A stretch of DNA of 9,810 bases from Pseudomonadota bacterium (GTDB lineage: Bacteria; Pseudomonadota; Gammaproteobacteria; Burkholderiales; Thiobacillaceae), in assembly GCA_021821425.1 (NCBI GenBank), contig JAKACL010000094.1:1-9810 (forward strand), written 5' to 3'. Within the stretch, counting starts at the first letter, position 1, and every line of letters starts with the position of its first letter. Under the pieces are notes generated by a model. The model was not told where the DNA came from. It did no database searches and saw nothing but the letters and a program-made list of their open reading frames with translations. Position numbers and translations under genes: made by a program. Below, in pieces: positions 1 through 6,462 of this stretch.

Positions 1-115
1 CCCCGGCCCGATGGAGCCAGTGGAACACCTGCCGGGCGCGAAACGGTTTTTCGCCGCGTTCGCCGAACCAGGCGGTCAGTCCTGCCAGGTCGAAATCGAG
101 CAGATTTTGCGTCAT
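1..115 (-). CDS. rlmN: RlmN, dual-specificity 23S rRNA/tRNA adenine-C2 methyltransferase (N-terminal fragment)
   Basis: Partial gene running off the left edge; only the first 38 codons are present. The visible peptide begins [17 protein letters not shown] and continues through a [18 protein letters not shown] stretch, which is typical of the N-terminal helical domain of RlmN. That radical-SAM enzyme methylates A2503 of 23S rRNA and A37 of some tRNAs. The radical-SAM CxxxCxxC motif lies outside the window, so identity rests on the N-terminus and on the position directly after ndk, an arrangement common in proteobacteria. The ATG lies 9 nt beyond the ndk stop with no clear Shine-Dalgarno sequence, so it is probably expressed from the ndk transcript. 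Confidence 0.85.
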   Translation of the reverse strand, partial: MTQNLLDFDLAGLTAWFGERGEKPFRARQVFHWLHRAG

Positions 116-124
116 GCGTACAGC

Positions 125-553
125 TTAGCGGCCCGCGTAGACTTCGCTGGCCGGAAAGAAATAGGCGATTTCGATCGCCGCGGTTTCAGGCGCGTCGGAA
201 CCATGTACCGCGTTGGCGTCGATGCTCTCGGCGAAATCGGCACGAATGGTGCCGGCATCGGCCTTCTTCGGATCGGTGGCACCCATCAGTTCGCGGTTCC
301 TGGCAATGGCATCCTCACCTTCCAGCACTTGCAGCACCACCGGGCCCGAAATCATGAAGTCGACCAGATCCTTGAAGAAGGGACGCTCCTTGTGAACGGC
401 ATAAAAGCCTTCGGCTTCCTGGCGCGACAGGTGCTTCATCTTCGACGCCACCACCTTGAGGCCGTTGCTTTCGAAGCGGCTGACGATCTTGCCGATCACG
501 TTCTTTTTGACGGCATCGGGCTTGATGATGGAAAAGGTGCGCTGAACTGCCAT
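125..553 (-). CDS. ndk: Nucleoside diphosphate kinase
   Basis: Complete 142-aa protein, the usual length for bacterial Ndk. The enzyme moves the gamma-phosphate of ATP onto nucleoside diphosphates through a phosphohistidine intermediate and balances cytoplasmic NTP and dNTP pools. Visible signatures are the N-terminal [11 protein letters not shown] strand, the [11 protein letters not shown] helix (18-28), the Kpn-loop region around [15 protein letters not shown] (69-83), RELMGATDP (87-95) and the active-site block [10 protein letters not shown] with catalytic His117. The ATG is supported by GGAG at 561-564, 7 nt upstream. It sits between tilS (97-nt gap) and rlmN (9-nt gap) on the same strand. 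I saw no convincing promoter or terminator in the 554-649 gap. Confidence 0.97.
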   Translation of the reverse strand: MAVQRTFSIIKPDAVKKNVIGKIVSRFESNGLKVVASKMKHLSRQEAEGFYAVHKERPFFKDLVDFMISGPVVLQVLEGEDAIARNRELMGATDPKKADAGTIRADFAESIDANAVHGSDAPETAAIEIAYFFPASEVYAGR

Positions 554-649
554 GTGAATGCTCCGGATAAAATGAGAAAAACGTTCAAAAAACCATGAAA
601 ATCAGCCTGCTAGGATACCACGCCCGAGCCCGCCCTGTCTCGTCCGGGG

Positions 650-1993
650 CTAGCCGACCACCTGCGGCAACATCCCCGCCTCGCCCGGCGCCGCGCGCCA
701 GTCGGCGTCGAATCCGACGCCCGCGGCCCACGCCAGTTGCCCGTCGCACCACAATAGCGGTAGCCGCGCGCGTTGCCAGGGCGGGACCGCCTGTTCCTGC
801 AGCAGGTTTTTCAGGCTGCGATGCGGGCCGCCGGCATGCAGGCGCAGGCGTTCGCCGCCCTGGCGCACCCCCAGTGTGACCCTGCCGGCTTCCAGCACGC
901 CACGCTTGAGGCCCGCCCCGATCACCGGTTCCATCCGCACGCCCACGCCCGCAGCCGGCACCCAGAGCTGCGCCTCGCCCTGCCAGCGCACGGAGGGTGC
1001 GGCCGGCGGTGCCGGCGGCACCAGATACGCGCCGCCGCGAAAACGCCACAGCTCGGCCGATCCAAGGTTGACGCGCACCCGCGCATCGGCCTGCGCCTCG
1101 CACAGTTGATGCACGGTCTCCTCGAGCCGCCGCGCATTGGGCAGGGTCTGGCCCTGCTGCGCGATGAAATAGCGCAGCAGATTGCGCGCGCGCGGCAGCG
1201 TCAGGCCTGCCAGCACGGCGCAATCGAGACGCCCGCCCGCCAGGGCATCCCCCGCATCCAGCCGCGCCAGATCATCCAGCAGCTCCGCCGCCTCGGCCTG
1301 CAGGGCGGCCGCACGCGCAAGCGTGGCCTGGCTGCCGGGAAAATGCGTTGCCAGCAATGGCATCACCTGCTGGCGCAGCGCATTGCGGCGGTAGCGAGTG
1401 TCCTGGTTGCTTTCGTCTTCGACCCAGGCCAGGCCGTGCCGTCGGGCCGTCTCCAGGATGGTATTGCGTGTCACCCCGAGCAGCGGTCGCAAGTGAGCTG
1501 CCCGCCAGCCGTGCCGCTGCCGAAGCACAGACATCGCCGCGAGGCCTTTCGGCCCGGCGCCGCGCAACAATTGGAGCAGCAGTGTCTCGGCCTGATCGTC
1601 CTGCTGGTGCGCGGTCAGCAGGAAGTCGGCGTCGACCGCGGCAAAAATGCGCAGGCGCGCGCGCCGCGCAGCGGCTTCGATGCCCGCCGCATCGTCGCGC
1701 GCGATCGTTACGCGATGGACCGTCAATTCGACAGCCTGCGACGCGCACAGGCACGCACAGAAATCGGCCCAGTCGTCGGCGTGCGGCGAGAGCCCGTGGT
1801 GCACGTGCACGGCTTCAAGCTCAAAGGGATAGCGATCGCGCAGCGTCACCAGCGCATCCAGCAGAACCACCGAATCGAGCCCGCCCGACAGGGCGAGGGT
1901 CAGCCGCGCACGCGGCGCAACATGGCGGGCCAGCACGTCCGCCACGACCTCCGCAAGCGCCTTACTTGGCAGGAGTTTCCTTGAAGCTGCCAT
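650..1993 (-). CDS. tilS: tRNA(Ile)-lysidine synthetase TilS
   Basis: Complete 447-aa protein. TilS uses ATP to attach lysine to C34 of the CAU-anticodon tRNA-Ile2, changing its charging from Met to Ile and its decoding to AUA; it is normally essential. The N-terminal N-type ATP pyrophosphatase domain carries the PP-loop SGGLDS (36-41), [11 protein letters not shown] (65-75), [20 protein letters not shown] (126-145) and the [18 protein letters not shown] block (190-207). A substrate-binding middle region follows, then a C-terminal TilS_C-like domain from about residue 370. The chosen ATG lies inside the end of accA, overlapping it by 32 bp, and its upstream SD is poor. In-frame GTG codons at residues 17 and 20 are alternatives that still keep the PP-loop. 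The TAG stop is at 650-652. Confidence 0.95.
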   Translation of the reverse strand: MAASRKLLPSKALAEVVADVLARHVAPRARLTLALSGGLDSVVLLDALVTLRDRYPFELEAVHVHHGLSPHADDWADFCACLCASQAVELTVHRVTIARDDAAGIEAAARRARLRIFAAVDADFLLTAHQQDDQAETLLLQLLRGAGPKGLAAMSVLRQRHGWRAAHLRPLLGVTRNTILETARRHGLAWVEDESNQDTRYRRNALRQQVMPLLATHFPGSQATLARAAALQAEAAELLDDLARLDAGDALAGGRLDCAVLAGLTLPRARNLLRYFIAQQGQTLPNARRLEETVHQLCEAQADARVRVNLGSAELWRFRGGAYLVPPAPPAAPSVRWQGEAQLWVPAAGVGVRMEPVIGAGLKRGVLEAGRVTLGVRQGGERLRLHAGGPHRSLKNLLQEQAVPPWQRARLPLLWCDGQLAWAAGVGFDADWRAAPGEAGMLPQVVG

Positions 1994-2930
1994 ACGCCCG
2001 CAGACGCTGGTAGCGCTCGGCCAGCAGCGCGTCGAGCGACGGCTTGCGCAACTCGGACAGGGTGTCGGTCAGCGCGCGGCGCATGTTCTGGAACATGGCA
2101 TCCCAGTCGCGCTGGGCGCCGCCCAGCGGTTCATCGATGATGCGGTCGACCAGGCCGTTGGCCTTCAGCCGGTCGGCGGTAATGCCCAGGGTTTCGGCCG
2201 CGACCGAGGCCTTGTCGGCGCTCTTCCACAGGATCGAGGCGCAGCCTTCAGGCGAAATCACGGAATAGGTCGAGTACTGCAGGATCAGCGTACGGTCGCC
2301 GACGCCGATCGCCAGTGCGCCGCCCGATCCGCCTTCGCCGACAATGCTGCAGATAATCGGCGTCTGCAGTTCGGCCATCACATACAGATTGCGGGCAATC
2401 GCCTCGGACTGTCCGCGCTCCTCGGCACCGATGCCGGGGTAGGCGCCCGGTGTGTCGATGAAGGTGAAAATCGGCAGCCGGAATTTTTCCGCCAGGCGCA
2501 TCAGGCGCAAGGCCTTGCGATAGCCCTCGGGGCGCGGCATGCCGAAATTGCGAACAATCTTTTCCTTGGTGTCGCGGCCCTTCTGGTGGCCGATCACCAT
2601 CACCGGTTCGCCGTTGAAGCGCGCCATGCCGCCGACAATCGCCTGATCGTCCGCGTAGGCACGATCGCCATGCAGTTCGGAAAAATCGGTGAACAGCCCC
2701 TGCACATAGTCGAGCGTGTAGGGCCGTTGCGGGTGGCGCGCCACCTGCGACACCTGCCAGGCGTTGAGCTTGGCATAGATGTCCTTGGTCAGCGCCTGGC
2801 TTTTCTTCTGCAGGCGCCGGATTTCTTCCGAGATGTCGAGGGCGGAATCGTCCTGCACAAAGCGCAGCTCTTCGATCTTGGCTTCGAGCTCGGCGATCGG
2901 TTGCTCGAAATCGAGGAAGGTGGTTTTCAT
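1962..2930 (-). CDS. accA: Acetyl-CoA carboxylase carboxyltransferase subunit alpha
   Basis: Complete 322-aa protein, close to the 319 aa of E. coli AccA. With AccD it forms the alpha2-beta2 carboxyltransferase that moves CO2 from carboxybiotin on AccB to acetyl-CoA, giving malonyl-CoA for fatty-acid synthesis. The N-terminus starts with [19 protein letters not shown], the usual AccA coiled-coil opening. The crotonase-like core shows [28 protein letters not shown] (115-142), [10 protein letters not shown] (157-166) and the glycine-rich [10 protein letters not shown] (198-207) that shapes the active site. The start is fixed by family length although no good SD precedes it. accD is not in the window. 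It lies 65 nt downstream of slyD and overlaps tilS, suggesting translational coupling with tilS. Confidence 0.97.
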   Translation of the reverse strand: MKTTFLDFEQPIAELEAKIEELRFVQDDSALDISEEIRRLQKKSQALTKDIYAKLNAWQVSQVARHPQRPYTLDYVQGLFTDFSELHGDRAYADDQAIVGGMARFNGEPVMVIGHQKGRDTKEKIVRNFGMPRPEGYRKALRLMRLAEKFRLPIFTFIDTPGAYPGIGAEERGQSEAIARNLYVMAELQTPIICSIVGEGGSGGALAIGVGDRTLILQYSTYSVISPEGCASILWKSADKASVAAETLGITADRLKANGLVDRIIDEPLGGAQRDWDAMFQNMRRALTDTLSELRKPSLDALLAERYQRLRAYGSFKETPAK

Positions 2931-2953
2931 TCAACAATCACGGAAACAGGTTA

Positions 2954-2976
2954 GCCGGGCATTTTAGCAGCCCGAC
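2954..2976 (-). promoter_or_regulatory. Hairpin enclosing a possible accA -10 element
   Basis: In the slyD-accA gap, arms 2954-2960 and 2970-2976 can pair over 7 bp, one of them a G-T wobble, around a 9-nt loop. On the minus strand the loop holds TAAAAT, five of six matches to a sigma70 -10 box, about 30 nt before the accA ATG. The best -35 candidate (CTGGAA, 16 nt away) matches only 3 of 6. There is no T-run after the stem, so it is not a standard intrinsic terminator. It may be an accA promoter, a weak attenuating hairpin, or chance. Confidence 0.3.
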
Positions 2977-2995
2977 GCCGTTTTCCAGCAGTGGC

Positions 2996-3478
2996 TTAAT
3001 GATGATGGTGGCCGTGCGCGCCATGTGCGTGGCGGTGCTCGACTTCATCCGCCGATGCCGCACGCACCTCGGTTACCACACACTGGAAATGCACCGCCTG
3101 GCCGGCATAAGGGTGGTTGCCGTCGACCACCACCTTGTCTTCGGCGATGTCGGTCACGGTGTAAAGCATTTCCTCGGTGCCATCGACCGGCGAGCCGACG
3201 AATTGCATGCCGACCTCGATGTCGGCCGGAAACGATTCGCGCGTCTCGAGACGCACCAGGTCGTCTTCGTATTCGCCGAAGGCATCGGCCGGCTGCAGTT
3301 TGAGGTCGATCTTGTCGCCCACGGCCTTGCCTTCCAGCGCCTGTTCCACCAGCGGGAAAATGTTGTCGTAGCCGCCGTGCAGGTAGCTGACCGGTTCGTC
3401 GCTTTCCTCCAGCAGCTTGCCCTCCATGTCCTTGACGATGTAGGTGATGGTGACGACGGTGTCCTTGCCGATATTCAC
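2996..3478 (-). CDS. slyD: SlyD-type FKBP peptidyl-prolyl cis-trans isomerase
   Basis: 160-aa protein from a GTG start. It opens with a short FKBP segment (VVTITYIVKDMEGKLLEES, 8-26), the GGYDNIFPLVEQALEGKAVGDK stretch (35-56), an inserted-flap domain following FGEYEDDLV (67-75), then HPYAGQAVHFQCVVTEVRAA back in the FKBP fold. It ends in a histidine-rich tail, EHRHAHGAHGHHHH, as in metal-binding SlyD proteins that combine prolyl isomerase and chaperone activity with nickel handling. The GTG overlaps the bcp stop as GTGA and is preceded by AAAGGGGA with 6 nt spacing, a strong ribosome binding site that decides this start. Longer in-frame extensions upstream run antisense to no known gene and overlap bcp, so they are rejected. 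The shorter paralog FkpB/SlpA lacks the His tail, which favours SlyD. Confidence 0.92.
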   Translation of the reverse strand: MNIGKDTVVTITYIVKDMEGKLLEESDEPVSYLHGGYDNIFPLVEQALEGKAVGDKIDLKLQPADAFGEYEDDLVRLETRESFPADIEVGMQFVGSPVDGTEEMLYTVTDIAEDKVVVDGNHPYAGQAVHFQCVVTEVRAASADEVEHRHAHGAHGHHHH

Positions 3479-3954
3479 TTGTGTTCCCCTTTGCTCATTG
3501 AAGCAACCAGTTGAAGCACTTCCGCCGCGTGACCGCGGCTGGAAACGCCGTAAAGGGCATGACGGATGATGCCCTTCTTGTCGATGATGAAGGTGGAGCG
3601 AACCGGGCTCTTGCGCATCACGCCGTCCACCTCCTTGTCCTGCAAGACGCCATAGGCCTTGTTGGTGATCTGTTCCTTGTCCGCCAGCAGGCGCACGCCG
3701 ATGCCGTGCTTGTCGCGAAATTCGCCATGTTTGATGCAGTCGTCGCGCGACACCCCCAACACCTCGGCACCCAGCTTGGCAAAATCGTTTTCCAGCTCGG
3801 AGAATTCGATCGCCTCGGTGGTGCAGCCCGGCGTATCGTCGCGCACATAGAAATACAGCACCAGCGTCTTGCCGCGGAACTGGGATAACTCGACGATGTT
3901 CATGTCCGCGTCCGGATTTGAAAAATCCGGCGCGCGGTCTCCCGCTTTCAGCAT
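3475..3954 (-). CDS. bcp: Bcp/PrxQ-family thiol peroxidase (peroxiredoxin)
   Basis: 159-aa peroxiredoxin that reduces hydroperoxides with thioredoxin-type reductants in the cytoplasm. The N-terminus MLKAGDRAPDFSNPDAD is typical. The catalytic segment FYVRDDTPGCT contains Thr41 and peroxidatic Cys44, and the conserved Arg119 lies in SPVRSTFIID. E. coli Bcp has its resolving Cys five residues after the peroxidatic one; here that position is Ile49, and the only other cysteine is Cys73 (SRDDCIKHGEF). I chose the ATG at 3954 because GGAG at 3961-3964 lies 6 nt upstream. A GTG at 3969 would add five residues but has no SD and sits close to the likely transcription start. The final codons overlap the slyD GTG, so the two are probably co-translated. 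Confidence 0.94.
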   Translation of the reverse strand: MLKAGDRAPDFSNPDADMNIVELSQFRGKTLVLYFYVRDDTPGCTTEAIEFSELENDFAKLGAEVLGVSRDDCIKHGEFRDKHGIGVRLLADKEQITNKAYGVLQDKEVDGVMRKSPVRSTFIIDKKGIIRHALYGVSSRGHAAEVLQLVASMSKGEHK

Positions 3955-3981
3955 GCTTGGCTCCGCCACGTAATTCCGCGC

Positions 3982-3990
3982 ATTCTAGCA
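3982..3990 (-). promoter_or_regulatory. Extended -10 promoter for bcp-slyD
   Basis: On the minus strand this reads TGCTAGAAT, a TGn extended -10 followed by TAGAAT (five of six matches to TATAAT). No good -35 is seen at 16-18 nt, which an extended -10 can tolerate. The expected start of transcription near 3975 gives a leader of about 20 nt that includes the bcp Shine-Dalgarno. This is also an argument for the ATG start at 3954. It is back to back with the roxA promoter. Confidence 0.5.
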
Positions 3991-4011
3991 GGGCAATTCC
4001 TGCCGCATCGT

Positions 4012-4017
4012 TATAAT
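4012..4017 (+). promoter_or_regulatory. Consensus -10 box of the roxA promoter, likely leaderless
   Basis: A perfect TATAAT lies with its last base 5 nt before the A of the roxA ATG at 4023. Initiation 5-8 nt after a -10 box would start the transcript at or just inside the start codon. No Shine-Dalgarno is present in the AT-only sequence between them. The -35 at 16-18 nt is weak (best AGGGCA, three of six). A short inverted repeat, GCAGG (3988-3992) and CCTGC (3999-4003), lies between this box and the bcp -10 and could be an operator, but 5-bp arms are weak evidence. Confidence 0.5.
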
Positions 4018-4022
4018 TATTT

Positions 4023-5156
4023 ATGACTTCGACCCTGCTCGGCGGCCTGAGCCCCACCCGTTTCCTGCGCGATGTATGGCACAAACGCCCGCTTTTGATC
4101 CGCAATGCCGTTCCGGATTTCGCTGGTCTGTTGACGCCTGACGAGATGCAGCAGTTGGCGTGCCGAGACGATGTGGAGTCGCGCCTGATCCAGGGCAGCG
4201 GCACGCATTGGCAGCTCGATCACGGCCCATTCGGCAAAAACGACTTCAAGCGTCTGCCCAAAACCGAGTGGACCCTGCTGGTGCAGTCGCTCAATCACAT
4301 TCTTCCCGCAGCCGACGCGTTGCTGGCGCGCTTCAACTTCATCCCGCATGCCAGGCTCGACGACCTGATGGTGAGTTATGCCGTGCCCGGCGGCAGCGTG
4401 GGACCGCATTTCGATTCCTACGATGTTTTTCTGCTGCAGGGCCAGGGACACCGCCGCTGGCAGATCAGCACGCAAAACGACCTGGCGCTGCTCGACGACG
4501 CGCCGCTGAAAATCCTGCGCCGCTTCAAGCCCGAGGCGGAATGGCTGCTCGGCCCCGGCGACATGCTCTATCTGCCTCCGCACGTCGCCCATTACGGCGT
4601 CGCCGAAGATGCCTGCACGACCTACTCGATCGGTTTCCGCGCGCCCACCACCGAAGAACTGGCGCACGGCTTCCTGATGCATTTGCAGGACACGCTCAAA
4701 CTCGAAGGCCGCTACGCCGACCCCGACCTGCGTCTCCAGGCCCACCCCGGCGAAATCAGCCGGGCGATGCTGGCGCAGATCGAAAACATGATCGCAAAAA
4801 TACAATGGGACAAGCGCGACATTGCCGAATTCGCCGGGCGCTATCTGTCCGAGCCGAAGCCGAATGTGTTCTTCGATCCCCCCGAAACCCCGCTTACGCG
4901 CACCGCGTTCAACAAGCAGGCGAACAGGCAAGGCGTTTCGCTCAACCCCAAGTCGCGCCTGCTGTTCACGGGCGGACGCTTCTTCATCAACGGCGAAGCC
5001 TTCACGGCGGCTGTCGACGAAACCGCCGCGCTGAGACAGCTGGCCGATCAGCGCCGCCTCGCATCCGCAAGAGATATGCAGCCGCTGCCTGCGGCGCTGC
5101 GCGAACGCCTTTATGATTGGTATGAAGCCGGCTGGCTGGAGATCGATGCCGCATGA
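4023..5156 (+). CDS. roxA: RoxA/YcfD-type 2-oxoglutarate oxygenase, ribosomal protein uL16 arginine hydroxylase
   Basis: Complete 377-aa JmjC/cupin-fold protein that aligns along its length with E. coli YcfD (373 aa), the Fe(II)/2-oxoglutarate oxygenase hydroxylating an arginine of ribosomal protein L16. The family opening FLRDVWHKRPLLIRNAV (14-30) is followed by ESRLI, WQLDHGPF (63-70) and WTLLVQSLNH (83-92). The iron triad is visible as HxD in GPHFDSYDVF (His129, Asp131) and His190 in YLPPHVAHYG. The SIGFRAPT block (202-209) closes the catalytic domain, followed by a helical dimerisation region and a winged-helix-like C-terminus. An in-frame TAA at 4014 makes ATG 4023 the first possible start; it has no Shine-Dalgarno. 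The stop overlaps the next gene as ATGA. Fe and 2-oxoglutarate dependence is inferred from conserved ligands. Confidence 0.92.
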   Translation: MTSTLLGGLSPTRFLRDVWHKRPLLIRNAVPDFAGLLTPDEMQQLACRDDVESRLIQGSGTHWQLDHGPFGKNDFKRLPKTEWTLLVQSLNHILPAADALLARFNFIPHARLDDLMVSYAVPGGSVGPHFDSYDVFLLQGQGHRRWQISTQNDLALLDDAPLKILRRFKPEAEWLLGPGDMLYLPPHVAHYGVAEDACTTYSIGFRAPTTEELAHGFLMHLQDTLKLEGRYADPDLRLQAHPGEISRAMLAQIENMIAKIQWDKRDIAEFAGRYLSEPKPNVFFDPPETPLTRTAFNKQANRQGVSLNPKSRLLFTGGRFFINGEAFTAAVDETAALRQLADQRRLASARDMQPLPAALRERLYDWYEAGWLEIDAA

Positions 5157-5623
5157 ACGCCTTTGAAACCCCACGCGAATTTCGCAGCGCTTTTGATGCC
5201 CTGCTCGCCGGTACGCACCGCCAACTGCGCGTCTACGACCGCAACCTCGACCTGTTCGAGATCGACGATGCGCCGCGTCACGCGAGCCTGCGCGCGCTGT
5301 GCGTGGCCGGCGGCGGCCGTCGCATCGAACTGCTGCTCGATGACATTTGCCACGTCGCGCGTAGCCATCCGCGGCTGATGCAGCTGGTGCGCGATTTCGG
5401 CCATGTCCTCGAAATTCGCCAGGCCGATCCCGACGCGCCGCGCCCGGATCAGGCCTTTGCGCTGGCCGACGTCCACGGCGTGCTGTTGCGTGCCGACAAG
5501 GCGGCGGTACGTGGCACGTTGCACCTTGAAGACGCACGCGATGCCGTGTTGCTGCATCAGCAGTTTGAAGGCATGTGGCAGCGCTCGCCCGCCGGCGTGT
5601 CGGCAACGACACTGGGGCTATAG
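5153..5623 (+). CDS. Uncharacterised PLD-like (DUF7931-like) protein coupled to roxA
   Basis: 156-aa soluble protein with no signal peptide or membrane segment. It resembles the small domain sometimes found C-terminal to GNAT acetyltransferases and annotated DUF7931, from memory and by pattern only. The apparent order is helix (1-20), strand RQLRVYDR (23-30), strand RRIELLLDD (56-64), helix HPRLMQLVRDF (72-82), strand VLEIRQ (85-90), strand FALADVHGVLLRAD (102-115) and a C-terminal helix ending FEGMWQRS. This alternation suggests half of a phospholipase D-like fold, but the HxK(x)4D catalytic motif is absent, so enzymatic activity is doubtful. The start overlaps the roxA stop as ATGA, implying translational coupling and a shared process, perhaps ribosome or substrate recognition. 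The function is unknown. Confidence 0.8.
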   Translation: MNAFETPREFRSAFDALLAGTHRQLRVYDRNLDLFEIDDAPRHASLRALCVAGGGRRIELLLDDICHVARSHPRLMQLVRDFGHVLEIRQADPDAPRPDQAFALADVHGVLLRADKAAVRGTLHLEDARDAVLLHQQFEGMWQRSPAGVSATTLGL

Positions 5624-5653
5624 GCCGATTCAGGCGCTCTTACGCGAAAGACC

Positions 5654-6462
5654 TTAAAGCCCGCTCAGCCAGTCCAATTCGGATTCGCTGAAGCCCGCCG
5701 CGCGGCGTGCCGCCAGATTGAAGGGCGGCTTCAGCGGCGGCGCGTCATACTCGACCAGCAGCTGGCGAAACGTTGCATCGGGCTCCACCCCGCGCGCACG
5801 GCACAGCCAGCCAAACCAGTGGCTGCCGATGGCAACATGGCCGATCTCGTCACGTTCGATCACGGCAAGGATCTCGATCATGCGCCCGTCTTTCGCGGCC
5901 TTCAGTTTGTCGACGATGAGCGGCGCGGCATCGAGTCCGCGCGCCTCCAGCACGCGCGGCACCAGCGCCATGCGCACCAGCGGGTCGTGCGCGGTTTTCA
6001 GCGCCATGTCCCACAGGCCATCATGCGCAGAAAAGTCCCCGTAGCCATGTCCCAGCGCCCCCAGCTGCGTGTCGAGCAACTCGAAAGCAGCGCTTCTTCG
6101 TCCGCCACCCTGAGCCAGTCGGCGTAATAGGCCGCCGGCATACCGGCAAAGCGGTGGGCGGCGTCGAGCGCCAGGTTGATGGCATTGAATTCGATGTGCG
6201 CCAGCGCGTGCACAAGCGCCGCCCGCCCGGCCACGGTGCTGGTACGGCGGCGCGCCACCTGGTGCGGCGATACCCGTTCGGGGCGGGCGGGGCGTCCAGG
6301 CTGGTCGATCGGCGCGCGCGGCACGTCGGGTTCAGCGTCGACCCTGCCGGCCAGCCAATCGGCCTGCAAGCCATGCACGCAGGCGATCTTGGCCGCCGGT
6401 TCGCTCGCCCGAAGGCACTCGGCCAGCCGCCCGGGCAGCGACGCTAGCGCCGGTCCACCCAC
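5654..6462 (-). pseudogene. DUF455 ferritin-like (MiaE-like) protein, broken by a 1-nt frameshift
   Basis: Two adjacent frames together encode one DUF455 protein. The upstream frame from a GTG at 6462 gives about 124 residues, including AECLRASEPAAKIACVHGLQADWLAGR (14-40), ALVHALAHIEFNAINLALD (82-100) and YYADWLRVADEEA (112-124). Reading then leaves frame at 6086-6090. The downstream frame resumes with FELLDTQLGALGHGYGDFSAHDGLWDMALKTAHD and ends in LKPPFNLAARRAAGFSESELDWLSGL. Inserting one A (sense strand, between 6087 and 6086) gives EEALHFELL and an intact protein of 269 aa, the normal length. DUF455 has a ferritin-like four-helix fold with likely di-iron ligands: a Glu in HIE, the EExxH now damaged, and ExxH in DEIGH. 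The GTG overlaps the end of lptG by 19 bp. This is either a recent mutation or a sequencing error. Without correction the product is a 155-aa truncation ending at 5998. Confidence 0.85.

Noticed and set aside
773..1984. Open frame of 403 codons on the plus strand opposite tilS, and a similar one at 11-598 opposite ndk
   Set aside because: Both are antisense shadows with low-complexity Arg/His/Gln-rich translations and no family resemblance; tilS and ndk are certain.
3001..3050. CAT-rich repeat at the slyD 3' end as a possible repeat or array
   Set aside because: It simply encodes the histidine-rich SlyD tail.
3479..4204. Long upstream extension of slyD in the same frame
   Set aside because: It overlaps bcp and part of roxA. 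A strong SD and the GTGA overlap place the start at 3478.
4017..5612. Open frame of 531 codons on the minus strand across roxA and the DUF7931-like gene
   Set aside because: It lies antisense to a gene with full family identity and conserved iron ligands, has no recognisable domain, and is expected from third-position GC bias.
5624..5653. Terminator between the convergent plus-strand and DUF455 genes
   Set aside because: The 30-nt gap has no stable stem followed by a T-run on either strand.
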